Assembly (NCBI GenBank): GCA_945876385.1
Contig: CAMCNU010000006.1
Location: forward strand, 1 to 64,000
Length of the DNA stretch: 64,000 bases
Source: an uncultured Veillonellaceae bacterium
GTDB taxonomy: Bacteria; Bacillota; Negativicutes; Veillonellales; Negativicoccaceae
Direction of reading: 5' to 3'
Below, piece by piece: positions 53,597 through 63,882 of the stretch. Both the position numbers and the translations under genes were made by a program. Positions within the stretch are counted from its first letter, which is position 1; each line of letters starts with the position of its first letter. The notes under the pieces are model-generated. The model did no database searches, was not told the origin of the DNA, and worked only from the letters and a program-made list of their open reading frames with translations.

Positions 53597-56500
53597 TCAA
53601 TCCAGCAATGACCATACCATTTCTACGGTATCCCAGTCACGCCGATCAAGAATCTCGGCAAACGCTTCTTGCATATCGCGCTCGCCGACGCCGAACGTGA
53701 AGCACGTTCGCTGCCGGTTCTCTTTTGTTCCCCAATTAAGCGCGGCGCATAGGATTTCCTCTTTCGTGTATCGCGCCCGATCGCCTACGGCATACTTGCG
53801 TTTTGTCCGCATATCCCGCAACTCCGCGGCGCTATATCGGCGAGAGAATATCGCCTGCAAATCGCGCTTACCCTGCGCCGTCATCTGCCGTTTTGTATCA
53901 CTTGCCCGCGAGATCGGCTCGAAGATATACCGATGAAACAAACCCGCCTGATCCGTTCGCCCGTCCAACCGATTAAGGATGATCTCCGGCTTGATCAATT
54001 CTGCCAGCAGACCGCCCCCGGTGTGAACGACCTTATCAAGAAGTGTCCGCTCCTGTTCGATTTTGCGCAAGTCGCGAGTATCACGACCGAATCGATCGTC
54101 CAGCTCGGCGCGTAACTCTTTGGCCGCCTGTTCGATCGCTACCGTGTTACCGCTTGCGTCCTTGATCGTCACTCCTTCCTGCGTTCGCCGTCCGACTCGA
54201 TACACTACCTGCAACACTTCGGCGACATCGGCCCATTCTTCCATTGTCAAGCGTCGCCACATCTTTTCGTCACGGCGCGTGCCGGCGAATAACTGGCGCA
54301 CGACGTCCGGCAAGATCTCTCCCGTTCCTGCGCCAAACTCCGCATCGACATCCAGCAATCGCGCCACCGCCGCCAACTCAAACCCGTCAGACGGCATCGT
54401 GGCGTCCGTATTCGCCAAACCTAACCGATACATCGCATGCTCGATAAAATACCGCGACTGCGTGTCCAGGATCAGTGGCGCGTCTTTGCGCCCGATCCGT
54501 CGTAAATTCTCTTTCAAACGGCGGGTATCCTTCTCGACTTGCTCGCGGGCTGCGACGGCGTGTTTTGCCAAGTACACGTGGTACAGTTGTCGCTGCTTCA
54601 TTTCCGCGGCGGTCGCATAATCGCCTTTAACCGCGGCCTTGCTTGCCAGCGTGCCGTAATAGGATACCTTGTTCTGGTATGTCCGCCATGTATACGCTTC
54701 TCCTACCGTACCGCGTAAGATTGCCTCTTTTGCTTGCGCCTCGATCTGTCGGATCTTGCCTTTTGTGCTGTCGCGTACCAGGCGCAACCCGTTCAACCGT
54801 TCCTGTATGTCTTGCTTTAACTTCGCCCGCGCGTTTTCCAACCCGCTCGTATCCGTGTCCTTGATCTTACGAATACGCCCCGCAAGTTCACGGATAGAGT
54901 CTTTCGCGCCGACTTCATCGGGCACTTCGCTCATCAGGAAGCTCAAAATCTCGTTGATCCGTTCCCGATTCGTAAATCCGTCAGGCAACGGTTTGTCTTT
55001 ATCCTTGACAAATTCGAGCAATTCTTCTACACTGAGTGTAGAAACATCGGAGTGTTTGGTATCGGATGCGTCGGGTAATTGCCCTTCGGCCGATTTGAGC
55101 CAATCTCCGATGTTATTTTCATTTATCGACTGCGTATCATAATAAAAACTACCATCTAGACGTTCTTTTACCACACTTCGAGCAAGTACCCATTTGCCTG
55201 AAAGACGTACTACGCCATACAAAACGCTTACACTACGTACATCTCCTCCGCCTCTTTTATCTTTTTGCTTTTGTACAACAACGCTATTCGCTAAAATCCG
55301 GTCAATCGACCCCAGCAACATTGCGACATCAAGTGTTCCCGTGCTAGCTGTACTAAGTGCGTGATCGATTCCTTTACGGCTAATTTGTATAACGCCTAGT
55401 TCAGGATGTGTTACTCTCTCCGGTACATTACCTTTCAGCCACCTCTTCACCTTCGTCCGATACTCCGCCCAATACGGATTATCCGGTAAGTCCTTCCCGC
55501 GTTTACCGGCATTATACGCCTCATCCCGCGCGTTTTGCGCCGCTACCAACTCGGCCGGCGGCTCGAGCGCCTTTGGCGTCGTTACATGGACGACGTTGAC
55601 ATCAGGTTTTGCCACCAGTTCCGCCATTGTCGGCGACTCGGGGAGTTCTCCGTCATGGAGTTGTCTCGGCAATACCTCGCCGTCAAGCTCTCTAAGCAGC
55701 TCCATATACTTTGTCGCAAGCGTCCGTTTTTTCCGCTCGATCCGCGCCAGTTCTTTTTCGGTATAGAGCGCCTGCGCTTCATCCGACGCCATTCGCTTGA
55801 TCACTCGCTCTTGCAGCGCTTCCGGTGACAATAATTCTTCTTCAAACGCGGCCCGTTGAGCGGCCTCTTCTTTCACCAAGCGCTCGTCAAGACCGCCGCC
55901 CGCTTCGGCCAGCGCGTCTTTGAACGCCGCTTCGTTTTCGTAGTACTTGCTGATGACGTCATAGCCGTACGCGTTATACAACGCTTCCTGCCGATAAATG
56001 GGCAATTGGGAAAGTTCTTCGCGCCGTTTGTTGCGCCAGGACTGTAACATCGATTCAAGGAGCATTTTGCCCTCGTTTTCCGCAAGTTCCGTGATCTCCC
56101 GATGGACTTCTTCAAACAATCCGTCCTTGAGCGCTTCCTTGCTTTTCGCCAGCGCTTCATCCGCCACCACGATTTCATCCAGCGCCCGCTCGGCGGTATA
56201 CGCGTCAATCTGATCCTGTACGGCAAGCATACGCTCCATAACTTGCTGCACGTCTTTCGGCGGGACTTCACCCAACCGGATCAGCGTTTCATAAATGCCT
56301 TTCAGCCACTTTCTGAAACGACGGAATACGTCGCGCAAGTCTTTCGTCGGCGCCTTGCCTTCGCGTACATAGGCCTCAAAGCCGCGGGCAAATTTTTCAT
56401 GCGCATTCGTATTGTCTTTGGCGTCGTCTTTCCAGCCTGTCCACCCCTTGACCGTTTCCCAGTCTTTACGGATCCAGTCCGGGGCGCTTTCGTTTTCCGC

Positions 56501-59500
56501 CAGCATCCGCAAATCTTCCAAAAACACATGCCCCGATTCATGGATAAAGGTAGAGAAGTTCGCCCCGTCACGGAACAGTGTCATCACCCGTTTGCCGTTT
56601 TCGATTGACGTCATGCCGCGTACGATGCGCCGATTCCGTGATTGTGTCGGCGACGCCTTGCCGGTCTTCATCAAGTCCTGATAATACGACAAGGGCTTGA
56701 GCAGGGCGGAAGGATCCACGCCGTAAAAATCGCTCAAAAACTTACCACTCGCGGTACGTTGCCGTTGCGCGAATTGCAGAAAATGTTCGACTAAAACCTT
56801 ACGCGGTAACGACTCGATCTCCGCCAGCGTAATCGCGGGCGTGATCGTAAGTCCCGATTGCGCCGCAATACCGTCCGGGCTTTCCAGATCCGCGTACAAC
56901 TTACCGAACCCGCGTACGATTTCCGCTTTCGTCCAACGACTCAATGCCTTGTATCCGGCAATCCCCGCAACATCCCAACGCACAATGTCGTTTTCCGATT
57001 GGAAGAATGTATCCTCGACCGGTGCATATTGCCCTTCATCCGACGTCAGCCACGCCACGTTCCCGACCGGCACGCGCTTACTGTACACCTTGCCAGATCC
57101 GGCGTAGTCTTTAGCCATCATCCGGCTCGGTGTGACGAATCCGCCGTCCTCAATCGGATGTGAACTGTATACGGTAATCTCTCCCGCGTTTAGTGCGGCC
57201 GCGCCGTCCTCGGGCGTAAAGTCGGGATAAACGTAATTTTCTTCGTCTGCTTGCCCCCGTGCGCCGAACACTTCTTCCGGTGAGCGGATATCCGTGACGG
57301 TGCGCACTCCGACGTGATAGTCGTCCTGCATCGGGTTTGCCGCCAAGATGAGTTCCAGTTGCCGCTGCTTGCGCGATGACGGTACTTCGTCGGCTTGCAG
57401 ATACGGATTGCCGTCCATATCCTTGACACCTTTGAGCAAATCGTGTATAGTAATTTCAGATGCAACAGCAGTTGGCGGCATCATGGTGACGTTAAGGTCA
57501 CTCCTGCCGGACTGCTGTTGCTTCTTTTTTTGTTCCGGGATAACGTCGTACAAAAATAATTCCGCGCCTTTAACCGTAAGCTGGTCGGCCCGCGCCTCCA
57601 CAACTAACCGAATCGGATAAATACCGGTCCCGACACGAACCGCGGCATAATACCGATGATACTGTTTTGCCCTCGGTTTCTTTTCCGCTTTACGATTCGC
57701 CCCGGTCTCAATACGCTTTGCGTGGCGCAAAACATCATACAATATAGCAGCGGTCGCATTTTTAATCTGCTTTCTTTTGCCCCTGAATCTGGCGGGTGAA
57801 AACGCGATGTGCTTCGCTTCTTTTTTACCCATACCGATGCGCGTATCGTCTTTCAGTACGAACACCATGTCGTCAAATCCGCCAAGCAGGCGCGCCAATT
57901 TCGCCTTCAAATCCTTGCGGGTTAATGCTTTGTGCGCCTTTACTTCGGCCGATATGTCGATGATTTCCAGTGTCTCGTTCGGGTCTACGTCGTCGTTGAG
58001 TTGCCAATACGGCTGTGCCGCCTTCTCGTCACCGCCGAATGTATCCGCCGCAAAGATCGGATGCATCTCGAGATAATCTGTCGCGCTGAACTCTTTATGC
58101 CCCATGTCTTGCATAATCTTGGCAAACGTTTCGGCGCGTTTCGCCCACAAAAAGGCGGCCTGCTCCGCCGACTGCGCCGCCTCGCCGCCGACCGAAGTCA
58201 GCACGTCCTGCACCTTGCGATAGACGGCCAGTCCGTCATCCGTCAGCGACGCTTTCAAGGTCAGCATGCCCGTATCTTGTACGCGGTAAATATCATCCCG
58301 CAAACTTTCCAGCGCTTCCAATTGCGCGTATGTTTCTTTGCCCCGTTCGTATAGCGCCATGCCCTCGTCATAGTTGCCCGCGTCGGGCGCCTGCTCAATG
58401 TCCTGCTTTAACTGTTCCAGGGCGATATCATAATATTCCGCCCAGCGGGGCGCGCGACCATGCGCTTGGTAAAAATCACTGTACCATAACTCGTTGGCGG
58501 AAAACCGACGCGAGTAGTGAATATCTCGGCCGTCCCAGCCGACCATCTCGCCGTTGCCGTCATACGGTAGCGCATCCACGCCTTCCCCGTGTTGGCGGCG
58601 CATATTCTCAACGCCGCCGGTAATTTCGTCAAGCGTTGCGATCAAGCCGGTTCGTACCGTTTTGTACCCCTCGCGTAAATTCGTCGGATTGGCGGCCATA
58701 ACAGACCGTACCGCCGCCTTGTCCGTATCGGAAAAGGCGGAAAATTCCGCATTGACCACACTGTCAATAGCCTTTGCCGTACGTTCCATTTCGCGTTGCA
58801 ACTCGGCCGCGTACTTGCTTTCGGCTAACGTTTTGCGCCGTTGCGTGATTTCCGCGGGAAGCATACCGCCTTCCGTCCACGTGGCCGCCGATTCCGTCAA
58901 GTTGCGCTGCTCTTCCGTTAAATCGGCCTGCAGATAAGTCCCTACCGGTATCTCAATGCGCCCTTCCGCGGCAATCGCGGCGTTGAGCGCATCTTTTGTG
59001 ACGGTACCCTGCCGCACTAATTCATTCAGCACGTTACGACCGTTTTCCGTTTCCATCAGCGTTTGCGCATCCGCCCAAAACGCGCCGACCCCTGCATTGT
59101 CCGCCGCCTGTTGGACAGTCTGCCGGTATAACTCGGGATCTTTTTTGTACAACGGATTTGACGCCCGATCCTTGATCAGATCGGACACCATCTGCCGACC
59201 GATCGAATTGGTCGCCGCCTCTTTTTGCATCTGAAATTCCGGCAGCATCATATGCGCTGCTTTATTAACGAATCGAACGTTCGCGCCTGCCCCCATCAGC
59301 AGGGACATCCCCAGCACGGCGGGCGCTGCGTCCCATCCGGCCTGCAAAGAGTTCGCCACCATATCCGCCAGCGGAATCTTCCTTGCGCCGTTCGTGCCTG
59401 TCGCTATTGCGTTCCACACCGCATTGCCGGCCGCTTCCTGCAATACTTCTTCCGTGATTTCCGCGCCCGCGCTCATCGCGCCCGCTTTCAGAAACGTTTT

Positions 59501-60604
59501 CGCCGCGTCTTTGATGTTCGTCTCGGTGGCAATCGCCCGTGCCGCGCGACGGATAATATCGTCCGCCGCCGTCTTGCCCGTGACTTTGCCGACGACGCGC
59601 CGCCCCATCGCCAGCGCCTTTGCGCCGATAATCCCCGTACCGAACTCCAGCGCCGCCTCACTAATCCCGACGGCCTTCGCATAAGTCGCGGCGTCCTGCA
59701 CGCTCATGCGGCCGTACTCGTTACCTTGTCGTGCTTCGATATAAGCAAGGCCGCGCGACATCTCGTTCATCCGATTGGCCTGCCCCATGTTCCAGCCGAG
59801 AAACGCGCCCGACCAAAATCCCGCATGCGCGCCCGGAAGCGCCCCGATACCGCCTACGGCCCCTCCCGCCGCCGCGCCCGCCAGCGCGCCCGTCCCTGCA
59901 CCGACCAGCATCTCTTTCCCCGACCGCGCCGTCATATCGGCCGTCATATAGACCTGACCGGCGGTATCGTGAATAAATGCGTCGTCGCCCGTCTGCGCCC
60001 GCGCATAGGCGGCTAGCTCTCGGATTCTTTCGTCGATTTCCGTCGTGTCCAGCCCCTGCTCCTCGCGCGCCATTTTTTCATCGCCCAGCCCCGACATTTT
60101 CAGCTGCGCGTCCATCTGTCGCACGCCACGCAATGCATTTTCCACGACGCCCATCGTCTCATGGATCGGCGCGTAATTATGCACGCGGATTGCGCGGTCC
60201 GTCGCGGAGATATCGTCCCAGTCACTCCAGACGCGGGCAAATTCGTCGGCGCGCTTGCCCGTTTCCATGACCTCAAACGTACGTTCCCACGCTTCCAGTG
60301 ATTCTTGCCCCGCGGCGCTGACCACATCGACGTCGACGCCCATGCGCGTTGCCAGCTCTTTTGCGCGGCGATTGTAGTCTTCTTTGCTCCACAGATACGA
60401 ACGACCGACCGTTTTCGCGATATCCTCGCCCGCCTTTTCCACCCACGCCTTCGCCCCGTCCCATGTACCGGCGCCTGCTTCCGGTGTCGCCTGCTGCGGC
60501 CGCTTGTCGGCCATAGTGGGCGTCGGGACGGCTTTCGGTAATCCGAACGCCGGATTATCCGCATTTGCTAAAAACTCTTGTTCCCACGCTTTCCAGTTGC
60601 TCAT
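53597..60604 (-). CDS. Giant phage ejection/polyvalent protein, 2335 residues (N-terminal part)
   Basis: It occupies the T7 gp16 position. Features in order: helical N-terminus; a glycine-zipper membrane-active stretch (ALAGAAAGGAVGGIGALPG, about 230-250); a first nuclease-like module with KKEAKHIAFS near 931 and YRYYAAVRVG-type strands; a module with VYSSHPIEDGGFVTPSRMMA; a zincin motif HESGH near 1355 with HEKFARGFEAYVREGKAPT behind it; long helices; and a second nuclease-like module (ISRKGIDHALSTASTGTL near 1745, YGVVRLSGKWVLARSVV, FYYDTQS). These resemble the PBECR-type and zinc-peptidase domains of 'polyvalent' phage proteins that enter the host with DNA. The start has AAGGAGTG. The frame ends in a TGA with the same frame continuing beyond. 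Confidence 0.8.
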   Translation of the reverse strand: MSNWKAWEQEFLANADNPAFGLPKAVPTPTMADKRPQQATPEAGAGTWDGAKAWVEKAGEDIAKTVGRSYLWSKEDYNRRAKELATRMGVDVDVVSAAGQESLEAWERTFEVMETGKRADEFARVWSDWDDISATDRAIRVHNYAPIHETMGVVENALRGVRQMDAQLKMSGLGDEKMAREEQGLDTTEIDERIRELAAYARAQTGDDAFIHDTAGQVYMTADMTARSGKEMLVGAGTGALAGAAAGGAVGGIGALPGAHAGFWSGAFLGWNMGQANRMNEMSRGLAYIEARQGNEYGRMSVQDAATYAKAVGISEAALEFGTGIIGAKALAMGRRVVGKVTGKTAADDIIRRAARAIATETNIKDAAKTFLKAGAMSAGAEITEEVLQEAAGNAVWNAIATGTNGARKIPLADMVANSLQAGWDAAPAVLGMSLLMGAGANVRFVNKAAHMMLPEFQMQKEAATNSIGRQMVSDLIKDRASNPLYKKDPELYRQTVQQAADNAGVGAFWADAQTLMETENGRNVLNELVRQGTVTKDALNAAIAAEGRIEIPVGTYLQADLTEEQRNLTESAATWTEGGMLPAEITQRRKTLAESKYAAELQREMERTAKAIDSVVNAEFSAFSDTDKAAVRSVMAANPTNLREGYKTVRTGLIATLDEITGGVENMRRQHGEGVDALPYDGNGEMVGWDGRDIHYSRRFSANELWYSDFYQAHGRAPRWAEYYDIALEQLKQDIEQAPDAGNYDEGMALYERGKETYAQLEALESLRDDIYRVQDTGMLTLKASLTDDGLAVYRKVQDVLTSVGGEAAQSAEQAAFLWAKRAETFAKIMQDMGHKEFSATDYLEMHPIFAADTFGGDEKAAQPYWQLNDDVDPNETLEIIDISAEVKAHKALTRKDLKAKLARLLGGFDDMVFVLKDDTRIGMGKKEAKHIAFSPARFRGKRKQIKNATAAILYDVLRHAKRIETGANRKAEKKPRAKQYHRYYAAVRVGTGIYPIRLVVEARADQLTVKGAELFLYDVIPEQKKKQQQSGRSDLNVTMMPPTAVASEITIHDLLKGVKDMDGNPYLQADEVPSSRKQRQLELILAANPMQDDYHVGVRTVTDIRSPEEVFGARGQADEENYVYPDFTPEDGAAALNAGEITVYSSHPIEDGGFVTPSRMMAKDYAGSGKVYSKRVPVGNVAWLTSDEGQYAPVEDTFFQSENDIVRWDVAGIAGYKALSRWTKAEIVRGFGKLYADLESPDGIAAQSGLTITPAITLAEIESLPRKVLVEHFLQFAQRQRTASGKFLSDFYGVDPSALLKPLSYYQDLMKTGKASPTQSRNRRIVRGMTSIENGKRVMTLFRDGANFSTFIHESGHVFLEDLRMLAENESAPDWIRKDWETVKGWTGWKDDAKDNTNAHEKFARGFEAYVREGKAPTKDLRDVFRRFRKWLKGIYETLIRLGEVPPKDVQQVMERMLAVQDQIDAYTAERALDEIVVADEALAKSKEALKDGLFEEVHREITELAENEGKMLLESMLQSWRNKRREELSQLPIYRQEALYNAYGYDVISKYYENEAAFKDALAEAGGGLDERLVKEEAAQRAAFEEELLSPEALQERVIKRMASDEAQALYTEKELARIERKKRTLATKYMELLRELDGEVLPRQLHDGELPESPTMAELVAKPDVNVVHVTTPKALEPPAELVAAQNARDEAYNAGKRGKDLPDNPYWAEYRTKVKRWLKGNVPERVTHPELGVIQISRKGIDHALSTASTGTLDVAMLLGSIDRILANSVVVQKQKDKRGGGDVRSVSVLYGVVRLSGKWVLARSVVKERLDGSFYYDTQSINENNIGDWLKSAEGQLPDASDTKHSDVSTLSVEELLEFVKDKDKPLPDGFTNRERINEILSFLMSEVPDEVGAKDSIRELAGRIRKIKDTDTSGLENARAKLKQDIQERLNGLRLVRDSTKGKIRQIEAQAKEAILRGTVGEAYTWRTYQNKVSYYGTLASKAAVKGDYATAAEMKQRQLYHVYLAKHAVAAREQVEKDTRRLKENLRRIGRKDAPLILDTQSRYFIEHAMYRLGLANTDATMPSDGFELAAVARLLDVDAEFGAGTGEILPDVVRQLFAGTRRDEKMWRRLTMEEWADVAEVLQVVYRVGRRTQEGVTIKDASGNTVAIEQAAKELRAELDDRFGRDTRDLRKIEQERTLLDKVVHTGGGLLAELIKPEIILNRLDGRTDQAGLFHRYIFEPISRASDTKRQMTAQGKRDLQAIFSRRYSAAELRDMRTKRKYAVGDRARYTKEEILCAALNWGTKENRQRTCFTFGVGERDMQEAFAEILDRRDWDTVEMVWSLLD

Positions 60605-60607
60605 GTT

Positions 60608-62749
60608 TCACTCCTTAAAAGGCACGTTATTGTGCTGCCCTCGGGCGATTTCATCCAGCCAAAATTCCTCGTTGCTCTGTGCCACATCGACATACCGTCC
60701 GTCGGGTAAGTAATACCGACGATACCCGCCGCCGATATCCACCGCGTCGCTGTAACCGTACCGATACGCCAAATCCGCGCGTGTATGATTACCGACCGTG
60801 TTTTCAACGAGCAGCTCCGCCGCCCGACGAGTGACCCATTCCTGCGGAGGCTCGTTGCCGTTGTTGTTGTTGCGATACGTCACGACTTCTTTCGCCAGCG
60901 CCACCGATACCCCCGGCCACGTTTCTTTGTATTTCGCCAACTCGGATGGACCCATCGACTTGCCCAGCAAACCGAATACCGCTTCCTTTGTCGGACCGTT
61001 TTTGTAAGCGTATTTACCCGTGCCCGCGTTATAGTCATTGATTTCGTTTTGTAGGCTTCGCATCTGCTCAAACGTAGGCTGTAAACCTTGTTTCTGAAAA
61101 ATCCGCGCCAGCTTATCCGCGCCGGTCAGCCACTCGCCATCAGACATTTCATCGATAAACTCTCCCCGCGCAATGCCCTGTTGTATTGCGCCCATGTGCC
61201 ACTGCTGCACCTTTGCGCCCTCAATATCCAGTGACCGTAAGGCGGCGCGGAACGTGTCGCGCAAATCAGGATTGCCCGCCGTCATTTCACGAATCCGTTG
61301 CGCCTGCTCGCGCGGCGGGAGGTCTTCCACGCTTTCCTCAATCGCGCGCTGTTGCGCCTTTAGATTTCCCAACCACTGCCGCTTGCTTTCACTTGCCTTC
61401 GCGGCAAATGCTTTCCACGCCAGCTCGCGCCGTTCGTAACGCTGGCCCTCGGTAAGGCCGCCGCCCATCCGTTTTGTGACGCTGTCCATATACTCTTGCA
61501 CCGACGGATACGCCGTGCCGTCGTCGGATACTTGCGGCGCATTGAGCGCTTCTTGCGACCAGCCCGTCACGGGAGAACCGTGATACCAGCACGCCGCCAT
61601 TTGTGCTGCGTCGCCGCCTGTCAAGTCGTAGTAATGCTCGGCCATCGTGCGCGCGACCTTCTCTTGATTTTCCGGTGTACGCGGCGCGTCGGCGCTTAAC
61701 CCTGCCTGCGGTGCGTACTGCGCCCACGTCTGGTCCGTTATCTGATACGCTCCGCGCGCGGTGATTCCCGACGCCGCGTTGCTCTCGTTGATTGCGTCAT
61801 AGTTTCCGCCGCTTTCCTGTCCCCTAATGGCGCGCAAGAATCGTTCCACCACGTCCGCACGGCTGCCGCCCATAGCGGGAAACAGTGCATTAAACGCCTC
61901 GGCGAATTGCTCTTGCGTCACTTCCCAGGATCGAATCCCCCGCGCCGCAAAATACTCGTCCATCGTGTTGGCGCTGTCGCGGGCCGTCACTACCATCTTC
62001 TTTTCCTTGTTGGCGCTGTCGAACTTCGACAACATGTCCGCATCGACAAGGCCGCTGTCTTTTGCCTCGTCAATCATGGTCGTTACCTTGTCATACTCAC
62101 CCGCCGCCAGCGCCGCCTCGATACCGCGCTTGGCGACGTCCGTATACCCCTTGCGGCGAACGGCCTCCATCCCCGCCGCGTCCGCGTACGGATCCTGTAA
62201 GGCCGCCGCCCTGTCTGCCGCGGCAAATCCCGCCGCAAGAGAACCTGTACCGACCACGCGTTCCAGCGCGGATTCCATGTCGTTACTGATAGTGTCTTTG
62301 AGATACTGCTGCCGCCCCTGTTCTTCCAGCTTGAGAATCTGCGCGTCGTCGCTGACAAGACTTTGCTCGGCGTGCTTACGGTACAGCTCTTCCCCACGCT
62401 TTGTCTGAATCCCCGCGTTGCGATACACGTCCTCGCGGACCTTCTTTTCCAGCTCCGTGTACCGCCCGCGCATGCCTTCCGTGTCCTTGCCGCCTAAGTA
62501 CGCCAAACCGCCCTCACCGTACATCACCTCGTTCATCCGGCGCGTGTACTCGGCGTTCGCGTTCACGACGGCCAGTGCGTCGGCGTCTTCACGGCGTTTT
62601 GTTTCCACGCCCAGCATCACGCCGAACGCCTTACCCAACCCCTGCCACGATTCGCTCTCACCGCCTCGCGTCTCGAGATTGCCCGGCGCTTGCGTGATAC
62701 CGTTGGCCAGATTCTCTCTGACTTCGCGTCTGTAACTCTCCAGCTTCAT
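60608..62749 (-). CDS. Phage internal virion protein with lytic transglycosylase motif
   Basis: 713 residues, largely helical. A lysozyme/SLT-like module sits in the middle: RAIRGQESGGNYDAINESNA with the catalytic Glu near residue 311, then GAYQITDQTWAQYAPQAG and CWYHGSPVTGW. In podoviruses such domains locally open the murein while DNA is ejected. The N- and C-terminal parts resemble T7 gp15/gp16-type core proteins only in general character. GGAGAGAG precedes the ATG. It is encoded 3 bp upstream of the giant gene. Confidence 0.82.
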   Translation of the reverse strand: MKLESYRREVRENLANGITQAPGNLETRGGESESWQGLGKAFGVMLGVETKRREDADALAVVNANAEYTRRMNEVMYGEGGLAYLGGKDTEGMRGRYTELEKKVREDVYRNAGIQTKRGEELYRKHAEQSLVSDDAQILKLEEQGRQQYLKDTISNDMESALERVVGTGSLAAGFAAADRAAALQDPYADAAGMEAVRRKGYTDVAKRGIEAALAAGEYDKVTTMIDEAKDSGLVDADMLSKFDSANKEKKMVVTARDSANTMDEYFAARGIRSWEVTQEQFAEAFNALFPAMGGSRADVVERFLRAIRGQESGGNYDAINESNAASGITARGAYQITDQTWAQYAPQAGLSADAPRTPENQEKVARTMAEHYYDLTGGDAAQMAACWYHGSPVTGWSQEALNAPQVSDDGTAYPSVQEYMDSVTKRMGGGLTEGQRYERRELAWKAFAAKASESKRQWLGNLKAQQRAIEESVEDLPPREQAQRIREMTAGNPDLRDTFRAALRSLDIEGAKVQQWHMGAIQQGIARGEFIDEMSDGEWLTGADKLARIFQKQGLQPTFEQMRSLQNEINDYNAGTGKYAYKNGPTKEAVFGLLGKSMGPSELAKYKETWPGVSVALAKEVVTYRNNNNGNEPPQEWVTRRAAELLVENTVGNHTRADLAYRYGYSDAVDIGGGYRRYYLPDGRYVDVAQSNEEFWLDEIARGQHNNVPFKE

Positions 62750-62765
62750 CGCTCTCTCCTATACG

Positions 62766-62790
62766 AAAAAAGCACTCCGAAGAGTGCTTT
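62766..62790 (-). terminator. Terminator-like hairpin after the gp14-like gene
   Basis: Stem AAAGCACTC / GAGTGCTTT with a TTCG loop, followed by TTTTTT on the minus strand, at the stop codon of the gp14-like gene. It probably trims or tunes the late transcript. Confidence 0.75.
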
Positions 62791-63419
62791 CACCACTTAC
62801 GCCACGGCTTGCTCTGCGCGAACGAACTGCCCGTGCGCCAGCTGCTCGTGAGCCTGTCCGACGCATCCGTAATCGGCTTGGGCATCTTCAGACCGCCCGC
62901 GGCCTTACTTGCTTTCCCGGCCGACGCCAGCCCCGCCTTCATTCCCGCATACTGTGTCGCCGCGCCTAAAATCGTACTGACCATCGCCCGCCGCCCGGCC
63001 GCCTTGGCATTGGCCGCACCCGCTCTCGCCTGCCGCGCCTCTTCACCGTACCCCCAGCCGCGCGTAAATTCGCTGTACGTGTCGTTGCGCTGATTATGCA
63101 ACAGCGCCTGTTTGTCTTGCAAATACCCGCCGTACGATGCGCCCAGTACGTCCATGAGCGAACCGCCCTGCGCAAGACCCGCACTGCCGCCTTCCGCCGC
63201 GTTTTGTCCTGCCGTAAGGCGCATATTGTCTCGAAGCCGTTTCTCTTCCCGGCCGTACTGCTCGGCCATATCTTCCTGCCGCCGCTCACTGATTTTCTGA
63301 TTCGCCAGCGCAGCCTTCTCCTGATCCTGATACATGCGTACCTGCGCCGCCGTTTGTGCCCGTTGGCCAGCGACCTGCATCGCTGTCTGCGCCACTAAAA
63401 ACGCTGCCGGATGACACAT
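62790..63419 (-). CDS. Phage internal virion protein, T7 gp14-like
   Basis: 209 residues. An N-terminal hydrophobic/helical region (AAFLVAQTAMQVAGQRAQTAAQ) is followed by a long charged helix (KISERRQEDMAEQYGREEKRL) and Gly/Ser-rich loops (GGSAGLAQGGSLMDVLGASYGG), the general pattern of gp14-type core proteins that form an outer-membrane channel on ejection. AAGGGGGA precedes the ATG. The position between gp13-like and transglycosylase genes fits. Confidence 0.75.
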   Translation of the reverse strand: MCHPAAFLVAQTAMQVAGQRAQTAAQVRMYQDQEKAALANQKISERRQEDMAEQYGREEKRLRDNMRLTAGQNAAEGGSAGLAQGGSLMDVLGASYGGYLQDKQALLHNQRNDTYSEFTRGWGYGEEARQARAGAANAKAAGRRAMVSTILGAATQYAGMKAGLASAGKASKAAGGLKMPKPITDASDRLTSSWRTGSSFAQSKPWRKW

Positions 63420-63420
63420 G

Positions 63421-63882
63421 CTAATTCCCCCTTAAGATAAATTTGATAAACTCCACACCGCCGACCGTGACGCGTCCGCCCCACTCGGCGCCCAGCCACG
63501 TAAGCCACCGCCGCGACGGCGTGTTGCTCATCGACACGTAATTAACCAGCGGCGCATAGTCCTCAAGCCACCTGTCAATCACGCGGCGGCTCTCTTGCAT
63601 AAAATATCGTTTGTACGGATTATCCCGCCCCAAACACCAAATCCCGTACTCACCGTCCAGCGGCACCAGTCCCAGCCCGTACACCCACACCGGGCGGCCG
63701 CTCTCGTCAAGTACGGCATACGACACGCCGTTTTCATGAAATACCGACTGCACGACCGCCTCGGCGCCCGACAGTCCGAACGCCGTACACTCTTCCAAAT
63801 CGTGCGGGCGCAGCTCGCCCCCCAGCGTCTCCAGCGCCTCACGAGAGAGCGTTCTCGCATCAACCGTTATGAGTGGTGACAT
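63421..63882 (-). CDS. Phage protein, T7 gp13-like (GNAT-like fold)
   Basis: About 153 residues from the ATG at 63882. The segment LEECTAFGLSGAEAVVQSVF, then VYGLGLVPLDGEYGIWCLGRD, YKRYFMQESRRVIDRWLED and a C-terminal VNYVSMSNTPSRRWLTWLGAEW follow the T7 gp13 (internal virion protein A) pattern, which looks like a degenerate acetyltransferase. In T7 gp13 is needed for assembly. The ribosome binding site is weak (GGCGG). It overlaps the upstream tail gene by 23 bp. Confidence 0.72.
   Translation of the reverse strand: MSPLITVDARTLSREALETLGGELRPHDLEECTAFGLSGAEAVVQSVFHENGVSYAVLDESGRPVWVYGLGLVPLDGEYGIWCLGRDNPYKRYFMQESRRVIDRWLEDYAPLVNYVSMSNTPSRRWLTWLGAEWGGRVTVGGVEFIKFILRGN

Noticed and set aside
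53597-53599. Selenocysteine at the in-frame TGA
   Set aside because: No SECIS-like hairpin is evident directly downstream, and no redox motif surrounds the codon.
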